From CAWBCR01 sp963787375 (GTDB taxonomy: Bacteria; Chloroflexota; Anaerolineae; Aggregatilineales; UBA3940): 64,000 nt of DNA. The notes under the pieces were generated by a model. It did not search any database and was not told the DNA's origin. It saw only the letters and a list, made by a program, of their open reading frames with translations. Below, piece by piece: positions 53,106-62,501 of the stretch. How positions within the stretch are numbered: the first letter of the stretch is position 1; each line of letters opens with the position of its first letter. The stretch is taken from contig CAWBCR010000017.1 in NCBI GenBank assembly GCA_963787375.1, positions 558,001-622,000 on the forward strand, in the 5' to 3' direction. A program made the position numbers and the translations under genes.

Positions 53106-54179
53106 CTAGCCCAGACGTTCCAAATTAGCAAAAGGCACAAAGGCGGACTCCCCGGAGGTCATCTCGATGGTGGCTCCCGGCGCCCACAGCCCGCTTTCAA
53201 TCTGCTGTGGGCTGTCTGATACGGCTGTTACTGTGCCGATCTCTCCCAGGTAAGGAACTTGCAGCACGCGTACTTTCTGGCCCTTAGCAATCGGGGTCCC
53301 GGCGGTAGTCTCATCCGGCGTGGGCTTTGACTGCTGTGATGCTAATGGAATGATAATCTCAGGTCGCCTCTCGCGCCAGTCGCCCGATCGTCCCATATCG
53401 ACCGCGATCTCGCGCCCATTGTAAGTGTTTAACAGGCTGAGGATGCGTTCGCTCATGGGCATCTGGCCGAAGCCCTGTGTCAGTGCGATCGGAAATTCGA
53501 CGCCCTCCAGCATCGGCATGAGGCTGGCGTGCATGCTGCTCGCGATCAGGCCGTTCACGCGGATGGCGATAGCGCCTTTTAAGAACGCCGCCGTCAGGGG
53601 CGAGCCAATCGCCAGGATCGCACCACGGTGGTCGATGGTGAAACGCTCGGCGTCCGTGTCGGGCAGGGGGAGGGTGTCCAGCACCTTGAGCGTGCCCCAC
53701 GTCAGATTGCCATAGCCCCACGCGACCTGGATCGCCGCGCCGGTCGTCTCGATGATGACGTATTCCTGCGGTTCGACCTCTATCACGCGGCCCGGTACCG
53801 AGGACTCGACTTCGATGCGGGTGCGCTGTCCTTCGAGCAGCATCTGGCCGTTGTCGATGCGCACCACCTGCCCGGTCAGCGGCGAATACACCCGCCGCCG
53901 CCGCAGGAACTTGCGGCGCAGCGCCAGCACGTCGCCCTCGTCAATCATGTCGCCTTCGCGCTTGACGAGGTACGCGTCGACACGGTCGGGGCGCAGGTCG
54001 AGCGCCTCTGCCAGGTCGATAATGCGATGGTCGCGGGCCACCTCGGCGACCGCCAGATTTTCGGTTGCCTTGACTGTCTGCCCGACCATCACTTTGGGCA
54101 CACTGTTTTGTGGTAGCCGGTGCCTGCGCCTGATGGTGGTAATGGTCGTTACACGGGTCTGGGCGTAGATCTCGCTCAT
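53106..54179 (-). CDS. Protein with lipoyl/barrel-sandwich-like repeats and KOW-like end, downstream of the MutL-like gene
   Basis: 357 aa, no signal or membrane segment. The first 170 residues hold alternating short strands typical of barrel-sandwich domains ('KVMVGQTVKATENLAVAEV', 'REGDMIDEGDVLALRRKFLR', 'VYSPLTGQVVRIDNGQMLLE'). The centre carries 'HRGAILAIGSPLTAAFLKGA'. The C-terminal segment 'IAKGQKVRVLQVPYLGEIGT' resembles a KOW motif. The ATG overlaps the stop of the GlmL/MutL-like gene (ATGA), so the two proteins are made together. Function unknown; it could be a scaffold or adaptor for the operon's membrane complex. Confidence 0.8.
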   Translation of the reverse strand: MSEIYAQTRVTTITTIRRRHRLPQNSVPKVMVGQTVKATENLAVAEVARDHRIIDLAEALDLRPDRVDAYLVKREGDMIDEGDVLALRRKFLRRRRVYSPLTGQVVRIDNGQMLLEGQRTRIEVESSVPGRVIEVEPQEYVIIETTGAAIQVAWGYGNLTWGTLKVLDTLPLPDTDAERFTIDHRGAILAIGSPLTAAFLKGAIAIRVNGLIASSMHASLMPMLEGVEFPIALTQGFGQMPMSERILSLLNTYNGREIAVDMGRSGDWRERRPEIIIPLASQQSKPTPDETTAGTPIAKGQKVRVLQVPYLGEIGTVTAVSDSPQQIESGLWAPGATIEMTSGESAFVPFANLERLG

Positions 54180-55975
54180 CGCGGCGTCTCCTGCGCGAAG
54201 GACTCCTGCCAGCGGTGTAGTTGTTCGCGGCGCTGCCCTACGGCGCGTGGGATGCGCCACGGACGGCCACGCGCATCGACGACCAGCCCCAACTCGCCGC
54301 CGGTAATCATCATCTTGCGCCGCCTGCCCAGCCCCTCGATCTCAACCCCGCGCGGATGGAGGGTCAGCTCGGCTGTCGCGCCGTAGGCCAGCGGAACTCT
54401 GACAATTGTCCCGTAGCGCACTTCGAACGGCACGGCCTTCATCGCGCCGTCAGGCCGCAGGCTGCCCCGCAGCACGATCTCGCCCTGCCGCGCCCGCCCC
54501 GAGATGGAGATTGCCGTGCCCAGGTCGATGAAAGCCCCGGTGTCAAGCACCTGCGCCACAGCCTGAGAGTTAATCGTCGCAGTCATGCCCAGCGCCGCCG
54601 CCACGCCGTATGGGTCGAGCAGCAGCCGGGTGATACCTACCGGCAGCAGCGCATCAAGCGCCAGCATGGCGCTCCAGGCACCATTGGGTGTGTGGGTCAG
54701 CGTCGAGCCGCTCAACAGGACGGTCTGGAAGGGCGGCAGCAGGCCATGCTGCCGCACCCCGTGCCAGCTCTGGCGCGCGCTCAACACGGCGGCGCGAACC
54801 ACCTCGCGGGCGATGGCGTATTCCAGCTCCAGGTCGCGCATATTGGCGGGAATGGTATGCGGAAACAGTGACTTATTCCACGCGTAGTCAGTCACCTCGT
54901 CGGGGTGCTGCAATTCAAAAGTCAGCCAGCGGGTGAGATTATCGGGCCTGATTTGCCCTACAGCCTCCGATGCCGTGTTGCCGATGCCAAGCTGCCCGAA
55001 CACGTTCAGGTAGCGCTCGCCGTTCAGGCGGGCCGCCACGGTTGTCGAGGCGCTGCCCAGGTCGATGCCCAGCACGTTCTGGTCGCGGATGGCCCCCAGC
55101 AGGTGCACCATCCGGGCGAAGCCGTGTGCGGTCGGGAAGACGCCGTCGTCGGTCCACCCACCGATGGTCGCCAGGCCGCCGGTGTTGCGCGACTTCTGGC
55201 GGTGGTAAAGTGCCGCCAGCTCGTGCTGGGCGCTGTCCAGCCGCTCCATGTCGAGCGTGGGCCGCACGTTGTCGGCGACGATGACCTGCATGCCCACCTC
55301 GTCGCCTTTGTCCCGAACTTCGTCGGCGAGGTCTTTGTTGCCCGCATAGAGCATAGGAGGCCGCGCCGTGTTGTCCATCAGCGAGTAGGCCAGGGCCAGC
55401 ATGGCCAGATGATGCCGCATCGACTCGACCGCGCCGCCGTCCGTCCCACCAACCACCATCACCAGGTCGGGCTCGGCGTTTAACATCGCGTCGAGCTTGG
55501 CATCGGTCGAGCGCTTGTCGGCCAGGCTGAACGTATCGACCAGGGAGAGGTAGGTGCTGTCGGCGGCGCGCCTGCCGCTTTTCAGGCTGACGTCGGGCAT
55601 CAGCCCCACCAGCACCGCGCGGATGGGCTGGCCTGCGCTCGCCGTCGCCACGAAGCCGTTGACGCCGACGAACTCACCATCTTCGGGGATGATCAGCTCG
55701 CCTGCCTCGTCGGTGAGCACGCGGCCTGTCGCGGTGCTGATCTGCTGAAACGTCCGGAGAATACCCTCCATCACGTCATTCCACGGCTCGGCGGCAGTGG
55801 TCGGGGCCTGACCGCGTGCCACAAAGCGGTACATGCCTTCCACTACGTCGAACAACACGGCACGGGTGTTGACCGATCCGATGTCGACCGCCAGCACCGC
55901 CCCCTGCACTTCCTGTGCAGCCGCGCTGCCGGTGTCAGCCTTTTCGCCTTCCAGAAAACTATCAAAGAGGGACAT
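54176..55975 (-). CDS. GlmL/MutL-like ATPase-fold protein
   Basis: 599 aa. ASKHA-fold elements are clear: phosphate-1 loop 'LAVDIGSVNTRAVLFD' (Asp31), the GlmL-type 'RGQAPTTAAEPWNDVMEGI', phosphate-2 loop 'GIDLGSASTTVAARL' (near 300) and adenosine loop 'TVLLSGSTLTHTP'. GlmL is the accessory of coenzyme-B12 glutamate mutase in clostridia (about 460 aa). This protein is longer, and no mutase subunit genes are in the window. It sits instead among integral-membrane proteins and overlaps the next gene. It probably works as a nucleotide-dependent switch or chaperone in that membrane module, by inference. Confidence 0.85.
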   Translation of the reverse strand: MSLFDSFLEGEKADTGSAAAQEVQGAVLAVDIGSVNTRAVLFDVVEGMYRFVARGQAPTTAAEPWNDVMEGILRTFQQISTATGRVLTDEAGELIIPEDGEFVGVNGFVATASAGQPIRAVLVGLMPDVSLKSGRRAADSTYLSLVDTFSLADKRSTDAKLDAMLNAEPDLVMVVGGTDGGAVESMRHHLAMLALAYSLMDNTARPPMLYAGNKDLADEVRDKGDEVGMQVIVADNVRPTLDMERLDSAQHELAALYHRQKSRNTGGLATIGGWTDDGVFPTAHGFARMVHLLGAIRDQNVLGIDLGSASTTVAARLNGERYLNVFGQLGIGNTASEAVGQIRPDNLTRWLTFELQHPDEVTDYAWNKSLFPHTIPANMRDLELEYAIAREVVRAAVLSARQSWHGVRQHGLLPPFQTVLLSGSTLTHTPNGAWSAMLALDALLPVGITRLLLDPYGVAAALGMTATINSQAVAQVLDTGAFIDLGTAISISGRARQGEIVLRGSLRPDGAMKAVPFEVRYGTIVRVPLAYGATAELTLHPRGVEIEGLGRRRKMMITGGELGLVVDARGRPWRIPRAVGQRREQLHRWQESFAQETPR

Positions 55976-55988
55976 GGCCCGCCTGCAC

Positions 55989-56670
55989 TTATCGAATGAA
56001 TGCCGTCAGCCAGCCGTAGAGAGTTCGACAACCGTTCGCTGAAGATCGCGATGCCTGATAGTATCATGCCTCCGTAAATCGTGGCAAGCGTGAGCACCAG
56101 GAAGAACTGCCCGACGCCCGCCAGCGCCCGCGTGATAGCGACCCGCCGCGCCTCACCGCCGGACGTCCGGCCACGCAGCCAGAACTGGAAATACAGCAGC
56201 GTGGTGACCGTCCCACCAATGATGATCGCATTGTTGATGAACCGTCCGCCGAGGTCCGGCATCACTGACAGCCACGTCGACCGGATCTGCGGCACCAGCG
56301 TGCCCATCAGCGCACCACCGAGCGCCACGGCAGTGCCCACGCCCACCAGGTACGCAATGCTGATGTTGCCTAGCGCCGCCGTGCGCGGGCTCAGCTTGAA
56401 CACCAGGAAAACAAACAACACCAGCGGCACGCTGGCCAGCGCCATTACACTGATATTGCCGCTGGACAGCGGAACGATCAGCCGAGGCTGAAGCACCTGG
56501 TAGATGACCACCAGAGTCGCATAGCCAACCGCCACACCCACGAAGATGCTCAAAGCCAGCCTGTACAACGGGTTGTCGCCGATCAGGTAGCTGAGCAATG
56601 CGATGGTAAACAGGAAACTCAGAACGCCGGTCAGCAGGTCGGTCTGCGCGGGCGTGAGGGATGGGATCAT
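55989..56670 (-). CDS. Integral membrane protein of the MutL-like operon, C terminus shifted by an apparent indel
   Basis: About 227 aa with around six hydrophobic segments ('LLTGVLSFLFTIALLSYLIG', 'LALSIFVGVAVGYATLVVIY', 'VMALASVPLVLFVFLVF' and others). Its ATG overlaps the stop of the zinc-ribbon gene (ATGA). Read straight on, the frame would run on as nonsense through the MutL-like gene. One surplus A near 56033 restores a natural ending 'TLYGWLTAFIR' and a stop at 55989-55991, 14 bases before the next gene. No family recognised. Confidence 0.75.
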
Positions 56671-59600
56671 CGCTCTTGCTCCTGACGGTCACGGAAGGAA
56701 CCCAGCCCATAGATCAGGCTCCCTAGCACAATCAGCAGCACCACCGCCGCGCCGCCGAGCGCCTGACCGTTCCACCGAGCGCTCAGGCCGGGGTCGGGCA
56801 GGTCGCCGCCGCTCAGGCCGAAGGCCACCGCGTCGTTGACACCGCTCAACACGGCGGGCACCTGCCCACTCATCCGGTAGGGCTGAGCCATCGGAGCCGC
56901 GCCAGCGCTCACCGCCGCCAGGATGGGGATACCGGCAGGCTGCCCGGCCTGTTCGACCCACATCCGCAGGTCGTCGGCCTGGGCCGTTACCACCACGATC
57001 AGATCAACCGTGCCGTCGAGCAATCGCGTGGTGCGGATGCTGATCGGCTGTCCGCGGAAGTCAGTGGCCCACGGCGACGTTGCGCCCGCCGTCGCGCCGA
57101 CGGTCAGGCTGTTAACACCGTTTGTCCGCCCCGAGACGTAACCCAGGTCGATCCAGGTCCCGCCATTAGACGCCAGCCGGGGCTGGACGTCGGCCCGGCT
57201 GAACGCAGCTTCGGCCATCGCCGGGCCAGTGGGGCGCGTGCTGATGGCGTACACTGTCAGCGATTCGCGCGCCGCGAGGCGCTTAAGCAGCGCGTCGGCC
57301 AACGGCTGCATCTCAGCAGCCGTGTCGGGCTCGTACTCGAATGCTACCAGTACCGTGCCGCCTTCCGGCAGCGCACTGATCGTGTTTGCTGCCGCGGTAA
57401 GCTGCCCCTGGTCGGCGACGGCTATGCCGGGCGGCAGCAGTGTGACCCCCAGCGCGACCGGCGCGAGGACGGCCAGCGCCAGCAAGACAGCGGCGATCCA
57501 GCGCAGGATCGGTAAACTCACGCGCTGCCTGCCGCCTTCGGCGGCGGAGGTCTTTTCCTGTGACACCATCCGCCGGATCAGGTCGATGCGCTGCGACTGA
57601 TCCGCCGTGATAATCATCTCACCAGTCGAGGTGCTGGCGGTCAGCGTGCTGCCATCGAAGATCAGCTCCGGCTGGATGACGCCCGATACATTTTTCAGCG
57701 CACCGACCGTCTCCGCCTCGGTTTCGGGGCGGGGTTCCTTGCTGCCGGTGATGGCGGCAAACTTGAGGTCCTGAATCTGGTTCAGCAGGTCCGCGGAAAC
57801 CGGCACACCTTCTGCATCTGTGGCGGGCGCGACCTCTTCCTCCCTCCCCAGCCCGGCGACACCGCGCAGCCAATCCGGCATCTCGCTGGCTTCCAGCTCG
57901 GTTGCCTCTTCTGCGGCGGGCCTGGCCTGCTTCTCTTCCTTTTCAGCAGGCGCTGCCGCAGTCATATCACCCGAAAAGCCCAGCAGGTCTTCACCCTGGA
58001 CCCCCGGAATGGTTCCGGCGGGCATTTCCAACCCCTGGTCAAAATCCAGCGAGCTCATCCAGTCGGGCATTTCGGTTCCGGCAGCCACATCCTCCACCGA
58101 CGACGCCCCGGACTTCGAGTCCGGCCAGCCAGTCGGTCGCCGCCTGCTTCGCGCCGGCTTCGGGCTGTAGCGATGGGGTGGCCTCCTCTGACGCAAGCGC
58201 AGCGGGTGTCTCCTCCTGTACGTCGGTCCCGGCCATCCAGTCGGGCGCAGCCTCCTCCATGCTGGCCTCTGGCAGCGACGGAGCGGCCTCTGGCGTGGGC
58301 GCAGCAGGTGCCTCTTCCTCTGCGCCCAGCCCGGCCATCCAGTTGGGCACAGCTTCCTCTGTGCTGGTCTCTGACGGCGACGGGGCGGCTTCCTGCTGCG
58401 TAGGTGCCGTTTCCAATTCTTCCTGCTTGAGCCAGCTCGGCATGCCGACATTCAGCAGCGGCGCGGCAGGCGGCATAATAGGAGGCACGCCTGGCTGTGG
58501 TTCTGGCGCGGACGATGCAGCAGGCTGCTTCTGTTCGGCTTCTGCTGGGGGTGACGCGGTCTCATCTGCACCCAGCCCCGCCAGCCAGTCAGGTACTTCT
58601 TCGACGGCAGGCGCTTCGGCAGGCGTCTCTGCGACGGGTGCTGATGGTGCAGACGCTTCGGCAGCACCCTCTGCACCGAGTCCGGCCAGCCAGTCGGGCA
58701 CTTCTTCAGCAGCGGGTGCCTCGGCAGGTGTCTCTTCGGCAGCACCCTCTGCACCCAGCCCCGCCAGCCAGTCAGGTACTTCTTCGACGGCAGGCGCTTC
58801 GGCAGCACCCTCTGCACCCAGCCCGGCCAGCCAGTCGGGCACTTCTTCAGCAGCGGGTGCCTCGGCAGGTGTCTCTGTGCGGGCGCTGATGGTGCAGACG
58901 CTTCGGCAGCACCCTCTGCACCCAGCCCGGCCAGCCAGTCGGGCACTTCTTCAGCAGCAGGTGCCTCGGCGGGCGCTGATGGTTCCGCCGGGCCGCCCAA
59001 TTCGCTCAGCCAGTCGGGTGTCTCTTCGGCGGCAGCGGGTGCCTCGGCGGGCGCTGATGGTTCTGCCGGGCCGCCCAATTCGCTCAGCCAGTCGGGTGTC
59101 TCTTCGGCGGCAGCGGGTGCCTCGGCAGGGGCTGATGGTTCCGCCGGGCCGCCCAATTCGCTCAGCCAGTCGGGTGCCTCTTCAGCGGCCGGTGACTCGG
59201 CAGGCGTGTCGAGTTCGGCCAGCCAGTCAGGGGTGCCGCCAAGCGGTTCGACTTCTTTGCTTTCTGACTCTGAGGCGGACGGCACAGCGGCTGTTTCCGC
59301 GCCCGGCTCTCGCAGCCAGTCGGGGACGCCGCCAAACGGCTCGGTCGCCTCTTCCTCGCCAGTCGGCTCGGTCTCCACGCTGCTTTCGGCAGGACCTGTT
59401 CCGGTGATCTGGTCCAGCCAGTCGAGCGCAGCGGCGTCAGTGGTAGGCTCGGCAGCAGGAAGCGGCGTAGGCGGCTCACCGGCTTCGATCATCCAGTCAG
59501 GCTCTTCGGCTTCTGGTGTTTCACCGCTGGGTGCGATGTCGGGCTGGGCTGCCTCGAATTCGCTCAGAAAGTCTGCTGGCCCGGCTGCAGGAGGAGAAGG

Positions 59601-59993
59601 CGGCTGCGCGGGAGGCGCGCCGGCGCGACTTGTGGACGCTTGAGAGTGGCTCAACCAGTCAGGGACAGGGCTCGCCGGGGGTGAGGGACGCTGAGGCGCT
59701 TCGGCATGGTCCAGCCAATTGGGAGGTGGACCGCCGGGCTGCGCGGGCTGCCCAGCCGGCGCAGCGTGCGACAGCCACGACGGCACGTCGGCGGGTGCGG
59801 GCTGTCCGGGGCTGCCCTGTGTCCGAGACTGAAACTCTTCGAGCTCCAGCGGAGATGTTACCGGGCGCAGACGCGCGCCGCAGTGCGCGCAAACGGCGGC
59901 GTTGGCGGGGTTGAGCTTCCCGCACATGCCACAGCGCACCTGCTCTTGCGGCTGTTCGCCGCTGTTAGCTGACGGATCAGAGGGGGTCACCAT
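56667..59993 (-). CDS. Zinc-ribbon protein with about 21 PDWL motifs and C-terminal membrane domain, two apparent frameshifts
   Basis: About 1,108 aa after repair. N terminus: zinc ribbon with C21-x2-C24-x10-C35-x2-C38. Residues about 60-700: an acidic Pro/Ala/Glu-rich region with a Trp motif (PDWL, PSWL, PNWM and so on) roughly every 26-45 residues. C terminus: 'ADLLNQIQDLKFAA', a transmembrane segment ('ILRWIAAVLLALAVLAPVAL'), an exported domain of about 240 residues ('GTVLVAFEYEPDTAAEMQP') and a last transmembrane helix. Frame changes occur near 58,880 (one base short) and near 58,105 (one surplus G), yet all three segments are clearly coding. It is coupled to the membrane-protein gene downstream. 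Function unknown; the motif array looks like multivalent docking sites. Confidence 0.78.
58590..59170 (-). repeat. Tandem 78-bp repeats encoding PDWL units
   Basis: The block at about 58960-59170 contains near-identical 78-bp units (for example TTCGCTCAGC at 59001, 59079 and 59157). Each encodes 26 residues around 'PDWLSELGGPAEPSAPAEA'. A second family of units ('VPDWLAGLGAEGAAE') fills 58590-58960. The period preserves frame, and expansion or contraction by recombination is likely. Confidence 0.85.
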
Positions 59994-60011
59994 GGTACTC
60001 CCTGCACACTG

Positions 60012-60653
60012 TTAATCTTTATAAGGCCGCTCGGTGCCGGTCAGGACCCGCAGGCCGATCATCAATGTGCCCAACGCCACACCCAGCAGGATGCCGCGTG
60101 CGCCAGCCGAGGCCGGTACGTCGATGATCCACTGCCGCACCCGCCCGAGTTGAAGCTGGAGTATCGGGCCAAACGGCAGCCACCCGATCAGCACAATAAT
60201 CACCACCACCAGGAACACAATCGACCAGGTGTTGGGCTTGGATTTGAGCATTCGGGCGGCGGCGACCACCAGGAAGATCATGATCAGGCTGGCCAGCGCC
60301 GCTTGCGATGCCACCAGCACACCCTGGAACAACACGTTCGACACAGTGCCTGTGCGATACATCGCTGGCGTATCGGCGCCGAACCCTTCCACCACGCCGA
60401 TCAGCAGCGTGCCCAGCAGCGCCAGGATGGTGAACAGGCTGTAGGGCCACCCGCGCTCGGCGTGCTCAATCCGCCGCGCGTGGACCAGCAGCAGGTTCAG
60501 GACCCCGACGATGACCGCCAACCCGCCGAGTATCACAGCCCAGTTGGTCATCGTCAGCCGCAGGACCTGAAGCTCTGGCAGGGGGATGACGAAGCTCGCC
60601 AGAAGGACCAGCCCGACACCTATCGCGATCGCTGCAGGAATGACGTATTTCAT
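60012..60653 (-). CDS. Polytopic membrane protein of the MutL-like operon
   Basis: 213 aa with about six transmembrane segments (near 3-23, 37-59, 70-90, 107-130, 140-162 and 183-203). Between segments lies a conserved-looking loop 'GFGADTPAMYRTGTVSN'. The start is ATG 60653 after AGGTAG. It lies 18 bases before the zinc-ribbon gene and 19 after the gene upstream, so it is part of the run. No transporter or enzyme motif recognised. Confidence 0.8.
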   Translation of the reverse strand: MKYVIPAAIAIGVGLVLLASFVIPLPELQVLRLTMTNWAVILGGLAVIVGVLNLLLVHARRIEHAERGWPYSLFTILALLGTLLIGVVEGFGADTPAMYRTGTVSNVLFQGVLVASQAALASLIMIFLVVAAARMLKSKPNTWSIVFLVVVIIVLIGWLPFGPILQLQLGRVRQWIIDVPASAGARGILLGVALGTLMIGLRVLTGTERPYKD

Positions 60654-60672
60654 AACCGGCTACCTGCAACTC

Positions 60673-61431
60673 TCATCGAAGCAGACCCAGCGTCTGCAAC
60701 ACCGCACCGAATAGAATGAACCCGATAATGACCCAGCGCAGCACGTCCTGGACGGCCAGACCGGCGGTTGCCGACGGCTCTCCGGTGAGATAGGCGCGCG
60801 CTGCGTACAACTCTTCGCCAATCAACGGGCTGTCGGCCATGACGTAGCTCACCGCCTGCCCTTCCAGCCGGTCGCTGCCGATGGTCTGCGTCACATGCTG
60901 CCGCGTGCCAGCCTCGGCCATTAGCGCGACCTCTGAGCCGAACGAGCCGATCAGCACGTTGGCCCGCACGTCGTCGTCAGCAATGATGCCTGTCGCACCG
61001 GCGGCCAGCGTCAGCGCGTCGAGCGCGACCAGCCGCGCCGACACCGGTGTGAAGTTCTCAGGCGTGCCCTGCCGCTGATAGGCGCGGCGCATCGTGTCGC
61101 TCAGCACCGGCAGCGTCGTCGCATCGGCGGTGGTGCCAATCGGTGGGCGGTCGCTGATCGCCGAGCGTTCGGTGGCGATGTCGAGCATGGCCAGCCCAGC
61201 CAGCGTCGTCGCCGTCTCCTCGCCGATGATGCTGTTGGGGCCGAGCGATACGTGCACCCGCCCCCCACTTTCGACGGCCTGTCCTACCTGCTCTTGCAGC
61301 GAGTCATAGCCACGCAGCGGGCGCAAAGCAGGCTTGAAGCCAGAGCGGGCCAACAGCGTAAAGCCGATCAGCAGCAGAACACCCAGCAGGATGATGATCA
61401 ATCCGAGGAAGTTGAAGAGAAGTTCAAACAT
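60673..61431 (-). CDS. Membrane protein with N- and C-terminal anchors, MutL-like operon
   Basis: 252 aa. An N-terminal transmembrane helix ('LFNFLGLIIILLGVLLLIGF') is followed by a soluble domain of about 190 residues with 'VHVSLGPNSIIGEETATTLA', 'ISDRPPIGTTADATTLPVLS' and 'VALMAEAGTRQHVTQTIGSD', and a C-terminal hydrophobic helix. It resembles Chloroflexota proteins that I recall being grouped as DUF6754, although I cannot verify the number. Its domain pattern parallels the exported part of the zinc-ribbon protein. Function unknown. Confidence 0.8.
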   Translation of the reverse strand: MFELLFNFLGLIIILLGVLLLIGFTLLARSGFKPALRPLRGYDSLQEQVGQAVESGGRVHVSLGPNSIIGEETATTLAGLAMLDIATERSAISDRPPIGTTADATTLPVLSDTMRRAYQRQGTPENFTPVSARLVALDALTLAAGATGIIADDDVRANVLIGSFGSEVALMAEAGTRQHVTQTIGSDRLEGQAVSYVMADSPLIGEELYAARAYLTGEPSATAGLAVQDVLRWVIIGFILFGAVLQTLGLLR

Positions 61432-61476
61432 TGTCTCTACCTGCCTTCAGGCATCATAACGGGCCTGTAAGCGGCG

Positions 61477-61716
61477 TCAATCGTGGTCAGGTGCGTCGAG
61501 CAGGTCGGCCAGCGCGGCGGCTGCTGGCCCGTAGCCAAACAGCCCCAGCGCGGGTTGTGTCACCCACAGCGCCTGAGCGGCCAGCGGCGCAAGCGGGCGC
61601 AGCGCCCCGCCCAGCGCACGGGAAAGGTCACCCAGCCCTGCCTCATCGAAGCGGCGGCCCCATCCGTCGAGCAGGACCATCCAGCGCGCATGCCATTCCA
61701 TGTCTTCGTCGACCAT
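61477..61716 (-). CDS. Small protein at the head of the MutL-like operon
   Basis: 79 aa. Acidic N terminus ('MVDEDMEWHARWMVLLDGWG'), then an Ala/Leu-rich C-terminal half that could be a membrane-associated helix. The start at ATG 61716 has no clear ribosome-binding site; an in-frame TTG at 61770 would extend it by 18 residues. It lies 45 bases before the next gene and about 58 bases downstream of a good promoter. Confidence 0.55.
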   Translation of the reverse strand: MVDEDMEWHARWMVLLDGWGRRFDEAGLGDLSRALGGALRPLAPLAAQALWVTQPALGLFGYGPAAAALADLLDAPDHD

Positions 61717-61773
61717 GTTCGCAGTATAGCATGGAGGGCAGACGACGGAAAGCGGGCTGACACATTGCAAGTC

Positions 61774-61801
61774 AGTATAACACGATGTTGATCGCGGGCA
61801 A
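61774..61801 (-). promoter_or_regulatory. Promoter of the MutL-like membrane operon
   Basis: On the - strand: TTGCCC (61801-61796), 16 bases, TATACT (61779-61774). It is the only good promoter match ahead of the six-gene run. A second TATACT lies just before ATG 61716. Confidence 0.7.
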
Positions 61802-61976
61802 GTGAGCCGAGCCGTACTCCCGCACTACCGCTGCTGCGAGGGCAGCAGCTTTACCCTCTCCTCTGCGCACAGGATCAGCCACACATCTGTTTTCCATTAG
61901 AAAACCCGCGTTTGATGGAACTTGGCGGCTCCGTCCGGCGTTTATGCGTGTATCTTGCAAAGGATGGAGATGGAAT

Positions 61977-62456
61977 ATGAGCAAACGATCGATCGTGACA
62001 GCAGTAGTTGTTGGCCTAGCCGTGATCCTTGCCGCGTGCGCCGTGCCGGCGCAGACGCCCCAGCCCACCACGGCCCCGACACCCACGCCGACGACCGCGC
62101 CGGCAGCAGCAGGAGTGGTCGACATGGCCTCGCTGGTCGACGCGCTGAATGCGCACGGCGCGAGCGTCCACCTGATGGACCCGCTGATCGGCACGGCGCT
62201 GGGCGATAAGGAATATGGCCTGACGGTGAACGGGGAGAACCTGCAGGTGTACGACTACGCCGATGCATCCGCCGCCGGGGCTGCAGCCGCCACCGTTTCA
62301 AAGGATGGTGCGCAGGTCGATGGCACGGCGATGGACTGGGGCGCCGATCCGCACATGTACCTGGCAGGGCACATCATTGTGGTCTACATCGGCAGTGACC
62401 AGTCGGTAATGGACGCGCTGAGCACGGTGATGGGGCCGCAGTTCGCCGGCAAATAG
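61977..62456 (+). CDS. Small lipoprotein, unknown function
   Basis: 159 aa. Signal peptide with lipobox 'LAAC', a short Pro/Thr tether and a compact domain ('VDALNAHGASVHLMDPLIGT', 'ADPHMYLAGHIIVVYIGSDQ'). GGAG at 61966-61969 precedes ATG 61977. No family recognised. It is bounded by a strong terminator. The gap to its left (61717-61976) contains only the divergent promoter region. Confidence 0.8.
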   Translation: MSKRSIVTAVVVGLAVILAACAVPAQTPQPTTAPTPTPTTAPAAAGVVDMASLVDALNAHGASVHLMDPLIGTALGDKEYGLTVNGENLQVYDYADASAAGAAAATVSKDGAQVDGTAMDWGADPHMYLAGHIIVVYIGSDQSVMDALSTVMGPQFAGK

Positions 62457-62474
62457 AACTGCCAACCTGACGGA

Positions 62475-62501
62475 AGAGGCCGGGCAACGTGCCCGGCCTC
62501 T
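62475..62501. terminator. Bidirectional terminator hairpin
   Basis: AGAGGCCGGGCA (62475-62486), ACG loop, perfect complement to 62501. It overlaps the last codon of the convergent rluA-type gene. Confidence 0.85.

Noticed and set aside
54176..55975. DNA mismatch repair MutL
   Set aside because: The similarity is to the GlmL/MutL accessory protein of glutamate mutase (ASKHA fold), not the GHKL ATPase MutL of mismatch repair.
58590..59170. CRISPR array
   Set aside because: The repeats are contiguous 78-bp coding units without unique spacers and lie in one reading frame.
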